Source: Tetragonia tetragonoides (taxonomy: Eukaryota; Streptophyta; Magnoliopsida; Caryophyllales; Aizoaceae). Taken from it: 64,000 nt of DNA. The position numbers and the translations under genes were made by a program. Each line of letters starts with the position of its first letter. Positions within the stretch are counted from its first letter, which is position 1. The stretch spans positions 14,787,501 to 14,851,500 of the forward strand of contig CM076144.1 of assembly GCA_038025085.1 (NCBI GenBank), written 5' to 3'. The notes beneath the pieces are model-generated. The model was given only the letters and a program-made list of their open reading frames with translations, ran no database searches and was not told the origin of the DNA. Shown here one piece after another: positions 46,250 through 58,345 of the stretch.

Positions 46250-47421
46250 CTACGTTGGCGTAACCCGTCCACACACACACACAAACACAACACATCACAT
46301 AAAAGCAAGAGAGAGAAAAACACCCCAAATTCTCTTCTCATCTCTCCTTTTTGGTTTGTTTGCCTTCTAATTAAAGCTTTCTTCTTCAACCCCTTTTTTA
46401 TTTTTGCCTATCTGTCTCTTCTCTTTTCTTTACCCAAAAAAACATAAAATCCCAAATTCCTAATTCCCCCATTTTCTTCCCTAATCTGTCTTTGTCTCTG
46501 TCTGTCTCTCTCTCTTGGCCAGACCAGGTATGCTTTTCTGTTAAAGTAAGTAGTCTTAAATCTTAATCATAATATTTATCGATCATAATACAACTCATAT
46601 TTGATGTCACACTCCCTTTAATTCCGCTCTCTAGGTCTTTCATTTTTATTATTTCTTCTCCCCGTACCCCTCCTTTTGTTTTCTTGGGGTTTCGATTACA
46701 ATTCTTCTCTGAATCTTCAAAAGGCCAAATTTTTTTTAGGGTTACGAAGCAAATTTTAAAGCTATAAGCTTTAAGCATTTCTGGGTTTTCTGTGATTCGT
46801 TTAATTTGTTTCTGACCTGAAAAAAAAGTTTGGATTTTTGAATTCAAAAACCTTTTTTTTGCTGGAATTGTTGATACCCCCAATACCCAGGTTTTGCAAT
46901 TTGATTGCCCATTTTTGTAAACTGGGAATTTGTGTTGTTGATATATGATAATTTCACAACCGTGGTTATGTGGTGAGATAATTGGATACCCTCTATTCTT
47001 ATTTGCATTTTATTTGTGTTTCTCATTTCAATTTTGATCAATTGAGTGCAGAATTTGTTGTTGCTAAATTGGGAAATGGGTATTATTTTAGGGCATTTTT
47101 GTGGGTTTTTTTTTTTGTGGGAATAAATGCAGTTATATATTGTATATTGTAGGCAATTCAAGTCAATTATGAGGTTGTTTTTTTGGAATTGATGCAATTA
47201 TACAGAATCTGTTGTGTGTAATATAAGTCTGGGGGGTTTTAGTATGTTCTGTTGTAGGATTCTGTGGTGAATTTATAATGATTAGTTTCAATTGAGTAGT
47301 TGAACTGATTGTAAGTTTGCGGTGGATGGATGGTTGTTAGGCACATGCGCCGCCTCCTGGCTACTTTGTACGGCTGGACAATAACGTGAAAGACGATCTG
47401 CATTTGAGAAGGCCATCAAGG
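46250..47421 (+). promoter_or_regulatory. 5' leader and leader intron of the PTI1-like gene
   Basis: A CA/CT-rich non-coding exon (about 46260-46527: cacacacacaca, tctctctctctc) ends at a good donor (gaccag then gtatgc). Exon 2 starts after ttgttag at 47341. Such CT-rich leaders with a leader intron are common in plant housekeeping and signalling genes. Exon 2 is open in frame upstream of ATG 47422 (AHAPPPGYFVRLDNN), so an isoform with an upstream start is possible. Confidence 0.55.
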
Positions 47422-50400
47422 ATGCGGAAGTGGCTCTGTTGCACCTGCCAAGTAGAGGAGTCTTACCCACCAAATGACGAGCTTCTTAAAAGCCCAAGGA
47501 GCAATGCAGAAAGTATGTTTTATGTTTCTTATAGCTCAAGGGATTTACTTGCTACAATGTTGAAAGCATGCTTTTATTCTGTTTATATGCTCTGTGTGGT
47601 GAACTACAATGCAAATTTCTTGATGGAATGTTTGTTACATGCTGCTTTTATTAATATCTCTGCTGTGGAACTTTGAATTGGTGTTTGAGGTAGAGTGGTC
47701 CTTTTAAATTTATTAACTCCTTGCATCTAGGAATGGTATATGTGTATTTATATTTAATAGTAACATTTGAGGATCTACTATAAGACAAGAGGATCACATG
47801 CCTGCATATAGAACTGTACAAGCTTAGAATCATTGACATTGTGGAAACTCGATTTCCATTTCTGTTCTTCAGCATGGTTTAGTTAAATGGTTGGTTTGAT
47901 GCTTGTCAGTCTAATGATTGATGGTTTAGGACTTTCGCGGTCTTCCAGCTGGCAGAAGACGAAAGATGGTAGTTTTGCAACTTGTATAAGAAGAGGGAAT
48001 GAAAGTTTTTCAGTTAGGTTCTGAGTTGACTAGTATACTTGGTGTGTAGAACTCGTTAGATGCACGATGTCTTAAGACTACTAGATAGCAGATAGTATAG
48101 AACTCATGTGGCAACTGGCAATTGATCACCATTTTTAATAATGTGGAAGTATGAGGCTGTTTTAATTTAAAATTGATTGTCTGCCTGTTTCCACTGTTCC
48201 GTGACATCGTACAAATTTGTACACGTTGTGCACTTTTATCTTTATAGCATTTGTGAGAAGTCAAATTTCACACTCTCTTTCTTACAGATAGAGTAATTGA
48301 CCTGTGTATGGAAAGGAGGTTCCTCAGAAAGAAGGGTAATTGGGAGCTAGAGAACATAAAATCTAGTGTTAACTCAACTATGATGGTTGTGGTTATAGAA
48401 ATGCTTATGAATAAGCATTAACGTATAGGCTTATTCGTTTAGGATTGGTTGGGTATTGGGTAGTTCCCCGCGTTGAGGACTGCCCTTTTTTGTGTATGCA
48501 TTCTTTTACTTAATAAAATTCTTCTTCTTATCGAAAAATTAAATAAATTGGCATGCTCATTCTTTGATTTAGTTTCCTTGAAAGGCTCCTTTTCAATTAC
48601 TTTCTTTACTTTGTTGACTGGTAGGCTGAGGTATTACGTTTAGGTTCCTTTGTGTTCCTCCGTGATTGATACAATCATCTTAGCATTGGCACTTGTTTTA
48701 GTTGAAGATGGGTTGGGTAAAGGCAATGTGCTCTTGCCAGGATTTGTAAAACTCACCTTAGATTTAGAAGGTTTCCACTTCTGTTTGTCTCTGACGGAGT
48801 ATTGATTTAATGCATGATGACTGATTAAACATGGCTGGATGTAATTTTTTTGGTGGATAGGAGGCACCAGTTCCTTTAAATATGATGCTGCTGTTATTCA
48901 TTCAACATTTGCAATTTAGTGCTTTCTGCATCTAGTTGGATCACATAGTAGAGGCATACTACCTGTTGTTATGTTACTGTCTTTCATTTCACTCTAGAAT
49001 GCGTGTTTGGTACAAGAGACTTTGGCATGGCTATGGACACTTGACACTTAATTTTGGGCTAAAAAGCATAAAAATTCATCAGAAAATGATCCCAAATCTG
49101 AATGGATTTCATGATGGCTTAGATTGAGAGGTCAAGCTGCTATAGCAGTAACAAGATGCGGTTCACAATAAAGAAACAGGAAGTTTCTAATTTATGGCAT
49201 TAAAATATCCTAGGTAAAATTATTTCTTAAAATTACTAAATCTGTGCCACATGATTTATGAATTAACTTTCTATTTCCCTTCTATAGATCTGTTCAATGA
49301 ATCTAAATTAAAAAATGTGGACATCTTGCAAAGTGTAGTGTCAAGTGTGTTAGGTTATTGTTTGTGGATAGAATGAGGAGTACTGTGTCAGATTTGCCAC
49401 CCAAGGTATGGGCCTGGGTTCCCTATTAACACGGCTCTAGTGGCTGGGCTGTTTTCCCACTCCCTCCACCTTACTGTCATACAAAAAGGAAAATGAGATG
49501 GTCCTACTAAATTTTGATCCTTCTATTATGAGAGAACCAGGAGTCAAGTTGCTCATTACTTTCATAGCTAAGTTTTGATTAGATGGCTTTCACTGGGGTT
49601 TAATTTTATTTTATGGTGGTTTCTTGGCTGATTTAAGTGCTGGATGCTGATGATATGGCCAAAAATCAGTGTAGTTGAAGGTTGAATAAAAAGTTGTTTA
49701 GTGGGTGGGTGGGGTTTTTTTTCTACAAGGCTGTATCTTTGATGACTGGCATTTGTATATTATTGGGCAACAAGTCTATGTGTCCGTCTGTGTTAGTAAG
49801 CATGTATAGGAATGATATTTATCTAACTACGTTTGTTCTCTAATTATTTATATTAGGGACCCAGAAGAACACAAAAATGTCAACGCCTGTAAAGGAAGAA
49901 GTGCAGAAGGCAGCTCCTCCAATTGAAGCGCCCACCTTGTTGCTGGACGAACTTAAGGAAAAAACTGATAGCTTTGGATCATCAGCTTTAATAGGGGAAG
50001 GCTCTTATGGAAGAGTATACCTTGCTACATTAGAAAATGGAAAGCAAGTGGCTGTAAAAAAGCTTGATATTTCGCAGGAGCCTGAATCCAATGTTGAGTT
50101 TTTGACTCAGGTCTGGTTTACTTTTAGCAACTTGAGTCTCTCTACACCTGCCTTAGTCTACGAGAATCACTCAGTAGGATTCTACTCTAACTTTGGGCAT
50201 TTTTTGTTTGGTATTTGTAGGTTTCTAGGGTCTCAAGGCTGAAGCATGAAAATTTTGTTGAGCTGCAAGGCTACTGCGTGGAGGGCAATATGCGGGTGTT
50301 AGCTTACGAGTATGCAAGCATGGGATCCTTGCATGATATTTTGCATGGTATGAATAGTGTCAAGATGTTTACTATGATCTGTAACTAAAAGCATTAAAAA

Positions 50401-51916
50401 AATTAGGTTTGCTATAACTATAAGCGATTCTGAACTTCTTGTTGCAGGTAGGAAAGGTGTCCAAGGTGCACAACCTGGTCCTCTGCTGGAATGGGTGGAC
50501 CGGGTTAGAATTGCTGTTGATGCTGCTAGGGGATTGGAGTACCTTCATGAGAAGGTTCAACCTGCTATTATCCACAGAGATATCAGATCTGGCAATGTGC
50601 TTGTGTTTAATGACTACAAGGCCAAGATTGCAGATTTCAATCTCTCAAATCAGGCTCCTGATATGGCTGCTCGTCTTCATTCTACCAGAGTTTTGGGCAC
50701 CTTTGGCTATCATGCACCAGAGTAATTTCTTTCACTTAACTTCATTATTTTTTTACTATTAAGGAATCAAGAGATGCTTCAGTTGTTAAGAATATTGTTC
50801 TTTAATCATGAGGTTGATGGTTAGATTCCTATTAGGCCCTTGTGCCTACTGCTATTTACTACTTAGAAATCATGCCCTGTGGTTGGGATTATCTTGGTAG
50901 TAGATAGTTTTGGTTCTGTTCTGTGGATTCTTCATGTGTTGCCATGAAATAAGTTGGGATAACATATTGTGTATGTTTGGCCCCTGTGGACTGTCTGACA
51001 CAGTCAAGTATGAACAAGGTTTTGCAGAGTGCTGTAGAACACTTGAAGTTCTAATACTTATGGTAGCTGATTTTTATGTTTTGCTTGGCCTTGTTTCTAG
51101 GAGTTCTATCTTCTCCATCTGGCAAAAATACTCTTGTTTGTTTAACTTGGCATCTATAGAATAACCATCACAAAAGCTTTCTTCTCAATCAAAAAGAAAA
51201 AAAAAGAAAGAGGAAAAAAGAACACTTGGCTAAAGCTTGATATTCTGTTGCGTTTTGTGTTTGTGACTCCAGAAGGCGATATTTATTGATGCTGGATGGT
51301 TGTTTTACTCCCTTCATATTTGCTATATAAGATTGATGGCGAGCTAAACATTCCCCATGTATCTCCAGGTATGCAATGACTGGACAGTTGACGCAAAAGA
51401 GTGATGTTTACAGCTTTGGGGTGGTTCTTCTGGAGCTTCTCACTGGCCGCAAACCCGTAGATCATACTATGCCTCGTGGACAGCAAAGTCTTGTTACATG
51501 GGTAAGTAGCGTTCTTCTTTTGCTGACACCTACCAAATGGTCAGATGAATCAGGCATCTTCTTGCCTCATGGCATAACCTAACGTGCTTTTTCTGTGTTT
51601 GTCAGGCAACTCCAAGATTGAGCGAGGACAAAGTTAAACAGTGTGTTGACCCGAAACTGAAGGATTATCCTGCAAAAGGAGTTGCTAAGGTCTTTTTTCT
51701 TTTTCCCTTACAAGTTATGCCCCTCTTTTGTCGTATGTACTGATTCAGTTTGCTAAAACAATGTGGAACTTGTTCTTGATGCAGCTGGCTGCGGTTGCAG
51801 CACTTTGTGTTCAATATGAAGCCGAATTTAGGCCAAACATGAGCATAGTGGTGAAAGCGCTCCAGCCCTTACTAAAACCACCTGCTCCTGCTCCTGCTCC
51901 TGCTCCGGAGGCTTAA
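47422..51916 (+). CDS. PTI1-like receptor-like cytoplasmic kinase, seven coding exons
   Basis: Coding exons with GT-AG borders: 47422-47512, 49857-50110, 50221-50347, 50448-50721, 51369-51501, 51606-51689, 51785-51916, totalling 364 residues. The start [13 protein letters not shown] holds N-terminal cysteines that in this family are S-acylated for membrane attachment. Kinase motifs: [11 protein letters not shown] (P-loop), VAVKKL (ATP Lys), [26 protein letters not shown] (catalytic loop), [20 protein letters not shown] (activation segment with DFN in place of DFG, a PTI1 trait), [28 protein letters not shown], and [11 protein letters not shown]. Ends with a PAPAPAP tail. PTI1-type Ser/Thr kinases act downstream of receptor kinases and OXI1-type kinases in immune and oxidative signalling. 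All exons are intact. The codon-level structure leaves little doubt about the family. Confidence 0.93.
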
Positions 51917-52393
51917 TAAAGAGATTGACCGCAAAGCTGTGCATCAAGAGTGTTAAAAATCTTCCACGGTTTATAATTTTCTTTGTCCCTAGCAGGTTTT
52001 TTTGCTGCATCGCTTATATATAATCCCATTTTTTTCATTTGTTGCGGAGTTTGTGATTTGGATGTGAAGAAGAGTTGGATTGCAAAAATCGTTTGGGGTC
52101 AATGACACATTAATTCATTATATATCCAACTCATATAATTTGACAATGGAAGCTGGCTGGTGTTTTGTTTTTGTTGCTTTCATTTTGTTCTACTGAAGTC
52201 AATGACACATTAATGTCATCCATACAAAAAGAAAACAAAATAACAAAGGGAAGATTATTCAAAGAATTTAAATTATAGAAAGTACTTTAAAAATATTTTA
52301 CCATAGCCCAGGTCGTCTCAAACATTTGGGGACTGTGTGTTACAATTAAGTTAAGGTTCTCTCAAACATTTTGGGACCCTAAGCTTTTTAAAT
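51917..52393. other. 3' flank of the kinase gene
   Basis: Contains the probable 3' UTR (51917-52160). gtcaatgacacattaat occurs twice (52100 and 52199 regions). No further gene. Confidence 0.4.
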
Positions 52394-52499
52394 AACGTAA
52401 ACGAGTCTACAATCAAGCCAATAAACAAATTATTCACATATGCAAAAACGTAAACGAGTCTACAATCAAGCCAATAAACAAATTATTCACATATGCAAA
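52394..52499. repeat. Perfect two-copy tandem repeat, 53-bp unit
   Basis: The unit starting aacgtaaacgagtctacaat occurs at 52394 and again at 52447 without visible differences, indicating a recent duplication. Confidence 0.85.
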
Positions 52500-52951
52500 T
52501 GATGCGAATAATTGTTTGTTCATAATTGTTTGTTCATGTTGAAGCAGATCAATCATTAAACAAGGGAATATTTGTCTAATATCGGTTTGTTTATTAGACG
52601 AACGGGCTTTATTTCGAAATCAAGACGGAGTTGGTGGGGCCAGTGCTTACGCTGGTTTCCGAACATAACGTAGTAGAGGTATCTCGATCGCCATTCACTT
52701 GCACCCTCTTTCTGATGAGAAAAAATAAAATCAAAACGGAGTTGTTCATATGCTCTCAAGTCTCACCATATATTAAAAAAATAATAATAAAACAAAATAG
52801 AAAATAAAAAAGGCCATGAAGCCCTGGGCCAAGGCATTGAAAGTGCCTTATTAACTTATCCTCCCCCACACCACACAATCCACTCCACACTCTCAAACTC
52901 ACATTTCCCCCCTTACTCCCAAATCCCCTCAAAGAACCTATAGCCTTAACA

Positions 52952-53437
52952 ATGGCAACCCTCCATTTTAATGCACTTTCTTCACCTTTCACTCCAACCA
53001 CACAACACCAACCCAAACCCACCAAAAACCAACCATTATTATCAACCACTCTCTCTTCTCACCGCACCTTGTTTCTTTCCTCTTCTTCCCGAGCCCCGCC
53101 ATCGCCATCGTCATCCATCATCTGTTCCTACAAAGTTGTAATAGAGCACGAAGGCGAAACCACCGAGCTAGACGTAGATGAAGACGAGACCATCCTCTCG
53201 AAAGCCATCGATATCGGGGTGTCGGTCCCTTATGACTGTAAGCTTGGTGTATGCATGACTTGCCCTGCAAAAGTGTTAAGTGGAAATGTTGATCAAAGTG
53301 AAGGAATGCTTAGTGATGATGTAATTGAAAGTGGATATGCTCTTTTGTGTGTTGCCTATCCTAAATCTGATTGTACTATTAGGACTATTCCTGAAGATGA
53401 ACTTCTTTCTCTTCAACTTGTTACTGCCAATGACTAG
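52952..53437 (+). CDS. FdC1: Ferredoxin C1, plastid-targeted 2Fe-2S protein
   Basis: Single-exon frame of 161 residues. Residues 1-57 are Ser/Thr/Pro-rich with few acids (MATLHFNALSSPFTPTTQ), a typical plastid transit peptide. The ferredoxin fold follows: YKVVIEHEGETTELDVDEDE, PYDCKLGVCMTCPAKVLSGN (C-x4-C-x2-C cluster ligands), MLSDDVIESGYALLC (fourth Cys), and the C-terminal extension IPEDELLSLQLVTAND that distinguishes FdC1 from photosynthetic ferredoxins. FdC1 accepts electrons at photosystem I but does not pass them to FNR, and is induced when electron acceptors are limiting (family knowledge). ATG 52952 is the first in a good context (aacaatggc). A duplicated, broken copy lies at 55710-56277. 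Confidence 0.93.
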   Translation: MATLHFNALSSPFTPTTQHQPKPTKNQPLLSTTLSSHRTLFLSSSSRAPPSPSSSIICSYKVVIEHEGETTELDVDEDETILSKAIDIGVSVPYDCKLGVCMTCPAKVLSGNVDQSEGMLSDDVIESGYALLCVAYPKSDCTIRTIPEDELLSLQLVTAND

Positions 53438-53902
53438 CTAATTGATTGAATTGATACTTGTTTGTTTGTTTCTTTGTTTTTGTGTACCCATGATTAGTTA
53501 ATTGGGACTTTGAATGTTGTTAGTATATTAAATTAACCCAAGAATTTTGATACTATTCTATTTAATACATGGGGTTGTTCATTTGGTTAGAGATAGTTTT
53601 GTTCATGTATCTTTCTTATAATAATTGCTGTATTTGGTGTTTTGATGCAAAGATTTATAATATGATTCCTGATACATGACAGTAATTGGAAAAAGTTTTG
53701 AGGAACCAGACAATTACAAAGAATCCAAGATTATTGAAGAACTTTTAGGTTGATCTATATAATTGTCGAATTCCTCGATGGGTGTTTTCCGGTGTATTGA
53801 GGAAGGTGCATCCAATTCATTTAACAGCTACGGCCCAACCCAGAAAGAACTAGGAGCCCACTTAATTTTAAAGTGATGAGTGTACCCATCTATTGAGAGC
53901 AC
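53438..53902. other. Shared 3' region of FdC1 and LEA copy 1
   Basis: Convergent genes meet here. Part of it (53640-53830) is repeated at 56480-56660, marking the block duplication. Confidence 0.55.
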
Positions 53903-54421
53903 CTAAAAATATTCCAGTGCGACTAACTTCCGGTCCACCTTGCAAGGGCTTTGTTGACTGAGCAAAATCCCATTAGGAACCCCAACTTTGATGTCCCTGC
54001 AAGTCACTGTCATCCTCAGCTTTGAGTTTCTCCTCATAACCTTATAATTTGCTGTAACCTTGATCATAAGGTTCAATATCCCCCGTTGTAGGTCCTCTGT
54101 CATCGTCGACGCTGTAAAGATATCAGGGAACAAGGAAACCACATTAACAATGACAGGCAACCAGGTTTGCTCATCATCTGTGGTGCACATACTCTTCCCG
54201 GGGCAAAAGGACTTGATGTAAGACGAAGATAGATAATAATAATCAATGGCGGGTTGTACATGTTGCGTGTCCATATCCAAATCCATATCCATATCCTTAG
54301 GATACTGATAGTAGACGGAAACATTGGCCCCCTTGGGACCATAGATATAGCCGCGATTAGGCTTACCGACCCAAAACGTAATTTTGAAGCCTGCTGTAAT
54401 ACTAATACTACTAATAATGTT

Positions 54422-54462
<41 letters not shown>

Positions 54463-54760
54463 CAACGCCGCCATATTTTCTACTGCTTGTGGAGCTGCGG
54501 GTGGTGATAAGGGTGAAGGGAGTTGTGGTGGCGATAGAATCGAGTTCGAAATCTGGGAAATTACGACCATCAAAAAAAGCATACCAAAGAGTTCCAAGGT
54601 TCATCAACAACAGCAACACTGTTAAAATGATGCCTGTTATTTTCTCATCGTCCATCTTAAACTTGTACTTGTTGCCCATCACGGTTGGTGCAATTGGGGA
54701 TCTGTCTCTTGGTGTATGGTATGAGTTGCAGTACGACGGCCGCACTCTAGACGTGACCAT
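53903..54760 (-). CDS. LEA-2/NHL-type membrane protein, copy 1
   Basis: 285 residues from ATG 54760. A short basic leader (MVTSRVRPSYCNSYHTPRDR) precedes one hydrophobic segment (ITGIILTVLLLLMNLGTLWY), as in single-pass NDR1/HIN1-like proteins. The rest is lumenal or apoplastic in that family: SIATTTPFTLITTRSS, a run of 14 Asn encoded by a ttg microsatellite, ITAGFKITFWVGKPNRGYIY, GPKGANVSVYYQYP, a Cys pair (FCPGKSMCTTDD), and RGILNLMIKVTANYKV then VTCRDIKVGVPNGIL. The NPN-like turn plus YYxxxxVSVYY pattern fits the LEA-2 domain. A role in defence or stress is inferred from family only. First of four tandem copies; the poly-Asn length differs among them. An alternative start is MGNKYKF at residue 28. 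Confidence 0.75.
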
Positions 54761-54938
54761 TATATATTGCCACTGAAGTTTGGAGGAGGAAAAAAACTGG
54801 GAATTTTCTGTGTTTCATTATGGATCTGTATGATGCCAATACATATATACACAATATTGTTACAACTATAGGGGAGAGAATATAGGAGTGGTTACAACTA
54901 GTAACTTTATTTCCTAAACACATGAAACAAACAGGTGA

Positions 54939-55202
54939 TACCTTGTTTGATTCAACTTAATTTTACTTAAATTCAGTTCAGTTTAGTCCAGTTTTTAGTT
55001 CATGTATAACTTTATCACTCATATAACTTTTTATTCCGAACTATTTTCATGATGATAACTACGTCATTGGAAAGATTTTAAAGCATACTTTCAAATAAGT
55101 CCAATATTGATTATGTTTGGACGAATTTTAATTGGTTAACAGTCAACTTAAAAAAATCAATTCAGTTCAGACTAGTTTTATCCAGGTGAATCAAATGGAG
55201 CC
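54939..55202. mobile_element. Tourist/Harbinger-type MITE, copy B
   Basis: 264 bp, taccttgtttgattcaactt at one end and aggtgaatcaaatggagcc at the other, flanked by TGA (54936-54938, 55203-55205). Same family as 22296-22580. The left terminus is mutated. Confidence 0.82.
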
Positions 55203-55709
55203 TGACTATAGAATCCACCAACAAGTGTTTGGTGTCACTGCTTTGACTAGGGGCGGACCCTAGTGCAGGGTAATAGGGTCCCAGACACCCAATCTTTTTG
55301 GAAAATTTTACTAAAATATCTTGGTTTTTGGAACTTTTTGGAAATTATTGCTAAAATACCCTAAAAATTTAGTTTTGGCATTCATATTATTTAATAAACC
55401 AGAAGTATTGCCTTTGCAATGCACGGGTTGATGACAATGTGTTTTCGTTTTTTATTTACTCCATAAATATAGTGGTTTTTCATATTTTGTAGAGTTTATT
55501 TGATGGATTATATTCCTTCATTCGCCCTTTTTTCCAATTTTCTAATACTAATTACTCATTTATAAATGACGTTTCATTGCTCTGCTTGAAGTTTGCCAGA
55601 TTTATAAGACATGTATAATTTGTGATTATATATTATCATAATCAAAATGGATCTTAATTTAAAATATATTTCGTACTTTTTATAATGGTGTAAGAATTTT
55701 AAATTTTGG
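55203..55709. other. Gene-free spacer with a Helitron-like terminal sequence
   Basis: 55405-55430 contains tgcctttgcaatgcacgggttg, similar on the opposite strand to the Helitron-like hairpins at 6600 and 17610. Otherwise AT-rich; nothing else seen. Confidence 0.4.
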
Positions 55710-56277
55710 AACCGAGCTTGAAATAGGTGAAGACGAGACCATCCTCTCGAAACCCATTGATATCGGGGGGTTGGTCCCTTATGACTGTAAGCTTGGTGTG
55801 TGCATGACTTGCTGCAAAAGTGTTGAGTGGAAATGTTGATCAAAGTGAAGGAATACTTAGGCTCTGTTTGATTCGCCTTAATTTTACTTAAATTCAGTTC
55901 AGTTCAGTTCAGTTCAGTTCAGTTCAGTTCATGTGTAATTTTATTATTACTCATATAACTTTTTATTCCGAAATAATTTCATGATGAAATTTATGTCATC
56001 GGAAAGATCTCAATGTATACTTTCAATTAAGTCCAATATTGACTATGTTTGGACGAATTTTAAATGGTTAACGGTCAAGTTCAAAAAATCAATTAAGTTC
56101 AGTTCAGTTAAGTTCAGATCTGTTTTATCCAGGTGAATCAAATGGAGCCTTAGTAATGATGTAGTTGAAAGTGGGTATGCTCCATTGTGTGTTGTATATC
56201 CTAAATCTGATTGTACTATTAGGACCATTCCTGAAGATGAACTTCTTTCTCTTCAGCTTGTTATTGCCAATGATTAA
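55710..56277 (+). pseudogene. Ferredoxin C1 pseudogene split by a MITE
   Basis: 55710-55859 and 56150-56277 match FdC1 codons from about residue 68 to the end (TELE..GEDETILSKPIDIGG, PYDCKLGVCMTC; then VVESGYAPLCVVYPKSDCTI and IPEDELLSLQLVIAND). The transit peptide half is absent. After CMTC two bases are missing compared with the parent (ttgctgc against ttgccctgc), shifting the frame, and MITE copy C sits at 55860-56149 with its TTA duplication. Clearly a partial duplicate of 52952-53437, part of a block that also copied the LEA gene. Confidence 0.92.
55860..56149. mobile_element. Tourist/Harbinger-type MITE, copy C, inside the FdC1 pseudogene
   Basis: 290 bp, GGCTCTGTTTGATTCGCC to AGGTGAATCAAATGGAGCC, flanked by TTA (55857-55859 and 56150-56152). 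The single TTA of the parent FdC1 gene at this point shows the duplication directly. Contains seven cagtt units. Confidence 0.92.
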
Positions 56278-56716
56278 TTTGATTGAATTATTACTTGTTT
56301 GTTTGTTTGTTTTTTTCGTTCATGTATCTTTGTTATTTTAATTACTCTGTTATTTGGTGTTTTGACATCAATATATATCATGATTTATGACAGAAAATTA
56401 GCTACGCTCGCTATAATTAAGAAATGGCGTAACTGCGACTCATGATCTTTAATGTAATTCTAATACTTCGAATTGATGTAGAGATTTATAATCTGATTGC
56501 TGGTACATGACAGTAATTGGCAAAAGTTTTGAGGAACTACACAATTACAAAGAATCCAAGATTATTGAAGAACTTAGGTTGATATTTATAATTGTCTAGT
56601 TCCTCAATGGGTGATGTGTATCAATGCAAGGTAGATACATCCAATTCATTTAACAGCAACGACCCAAACCAAAAAGAATTCGGAGCCCGTACCCATCTAT
56701 GTACTCCTGAGAGCAC

Positions 56717-57439
56717 CTAAAAAAATTCCGCTAACCCCCGGTCCACCTTGCAAGGGCTTTGTTGACTGAGCAAAATCCCATTAGGAACCCCAACTTTGAT
56801 GTCCCTGCAAGTCACTGTCATCCTCAGCTTCTTCCAGTTGTCCATCCTCTCTTTAAAATCTGTTGTAATAACCTTGATCATAAGGTTCAATATCCCCCTT
56901 TGTAGGTCCCGGTCCCGTGCCATTATCGAGGCTGTAAAGATGTCAGAAGACAAGGAAACCACATTAACAATGACAGGCAACCAGGTTTGCTCATCATCTT
57001 TAGTGCACATATTCCTCCCGGGACACAAGGACTTGAACGAAGAAGAAGATAGATAATAATAATCAAAGGCCGGTTGTACATGTCGCGTATCCATATCCAT
57101 ATCCATAGGATACTGATAGTAGACCGAAACATTGACCCCTTTGGGACCATAGATGTAGCCACGATTAGGCTTATCGACCCAAAACGTACTGTTGAAGCCT
57201 GCTGTAATACTACTACTAATAATGTTGTTGTTGTTGTCAGCAACGCCGCCACCTTTTCTACTGCTTGTTGAGCTGCGGGTGCGGGTGGTGGTAAGGGTAA
57301 AGGGAGTTGTGGTGGCGATAGACTCGAGTTCGAATTTTGGGAAAGTATGACCATGAAACACACCATACCAAAATAATCCGAGCATCAACACCAGAATTCC
57401 TACTATTAAACGGGTGCCTGTTTTCTGGTCATCGTTCAT
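56717..57439 (-). CDS. LEA-2/NHL-type membrane protein, copy 2
   Basis: 240 residues from ATG 57439 (MNDDQKTGTRLIVGILVLML). It lacks the 30-residue leader of copies 1 and 3; its 5' flank aligns with that of copy 1 on both sides of the missing piece, so a deletion removed the leader and the frame now starts at the equivalent of MDDEK. Otherwise collinear with copy 1: one membrane segment, SIATTTPFTLTT, a 4-Asn run, ITAGFNSTFWVDKPNRGYIY, GPKGVNVSVYYQYP, LCPGRNMC, and VTCRDIKVGVPNGIL. No stops. Function as for copy 1. Confidence 0.72.
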   Translation of the reverse strand: MNDDQKTGTRLIVGILVLMLGLFWYGVFHGHTFPKFELESIATTTPFTLTTTRTRSSTSSRKGGGVADNNNNIISSSITAGFNSTFWVDKPNRGYIYGPKGVNVSVYYQYPMDMDMDTRHVQPAFDYYYLSSSSFKSLCPGRNMCTKDDEQTWLPVIVNVVSLSSDIFTASIMARDRDLQRGILNLMIKVITTDFKERMDNWKKLRMTVTCRDIKVGVPNGILLSQQSPCKVDRGLAEFF

Positions 57440-58345
57440 CTTAAAGTAATTGCTACTGAAGTTTGGAGGGGGAAAAGACTGGGAATTTTGCCGTATTTCA
57501 TTCAGCTGTATGATCCCACATCATTCCCAGTATATACACAAATTGTTACAAGTATAGGGGACAGGATATAGGAGTTGTTACAACTAGTAATTTATCTCCC
57601 AAATACATGGAACCAACAACTTACTAGTAGAATTCATTGGTGTGATTGGTTTGACCAGTGGCAAACCTAGTGCGTACTAGGGTTGGAACACCCAATTTTT
57701 TCGGAAAATTTTGTTAAAATACATAACTATTTAGATTTTTTTTTTGGAAATTATTTCTAAAATACCCTAATAGTTTAGTTCCTATTATTTAATGATTTAG
57801 TTTTGACACCCATATTATTAGTATTCTAGATCCGTTATTGAATTTGACACCGTCAAGTCTCATCCCTTATTGTGGAGGAAAAAACTACTTATTACAAGCA
57901 CTTTACTAATTCGTGGGCCAACTCAGTGCGAACAAAATTATTCACTCACGAGGAGAATCCACCACCAGCAGTTCACGTTATTGGCTGAGAAATATCATGG
58001 GGAAGTGCCGAGTCAACAGAGGACGACGGGAATTAAAGACGTCCTTTTGTTAACATATTATCAATTCATCATCGTCTTCATTACGAAACACCACAATCCA
58101 ACAATATAGAAAAATAGAAAGAAAAAAAAAGCTCAAATAGATTACTAGTTTATCACACCACACCACAACCCAACATGGATCATCAAGTAGATTACTTTTT
58201 TATCTTTTATTTTTTTTATCACCTGGTAGATTACATACTCTACTGAAAAAAGGCACACAAGTTCAAATAAATGTGACCACAAGAATTATGAATAACGTTA
58301 GATAGTACAATAATAAGCATATACTCGTTAGCAAAATCACCTAAT
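57440..58345. other. Gene-free spacer
   Basis: The first 250 bp resemble the upstream region of copy 1 (54780-54950), as expected from duplication. The rest shows no gene. Confidence 0.45.

Noticed and set aside
54254..54776. Val- or Leu-rich plus-strand proteins over LEA copy 1
   Set aside because: Antisense shadow of the poly-Asn codon run of the minus-strand gene.
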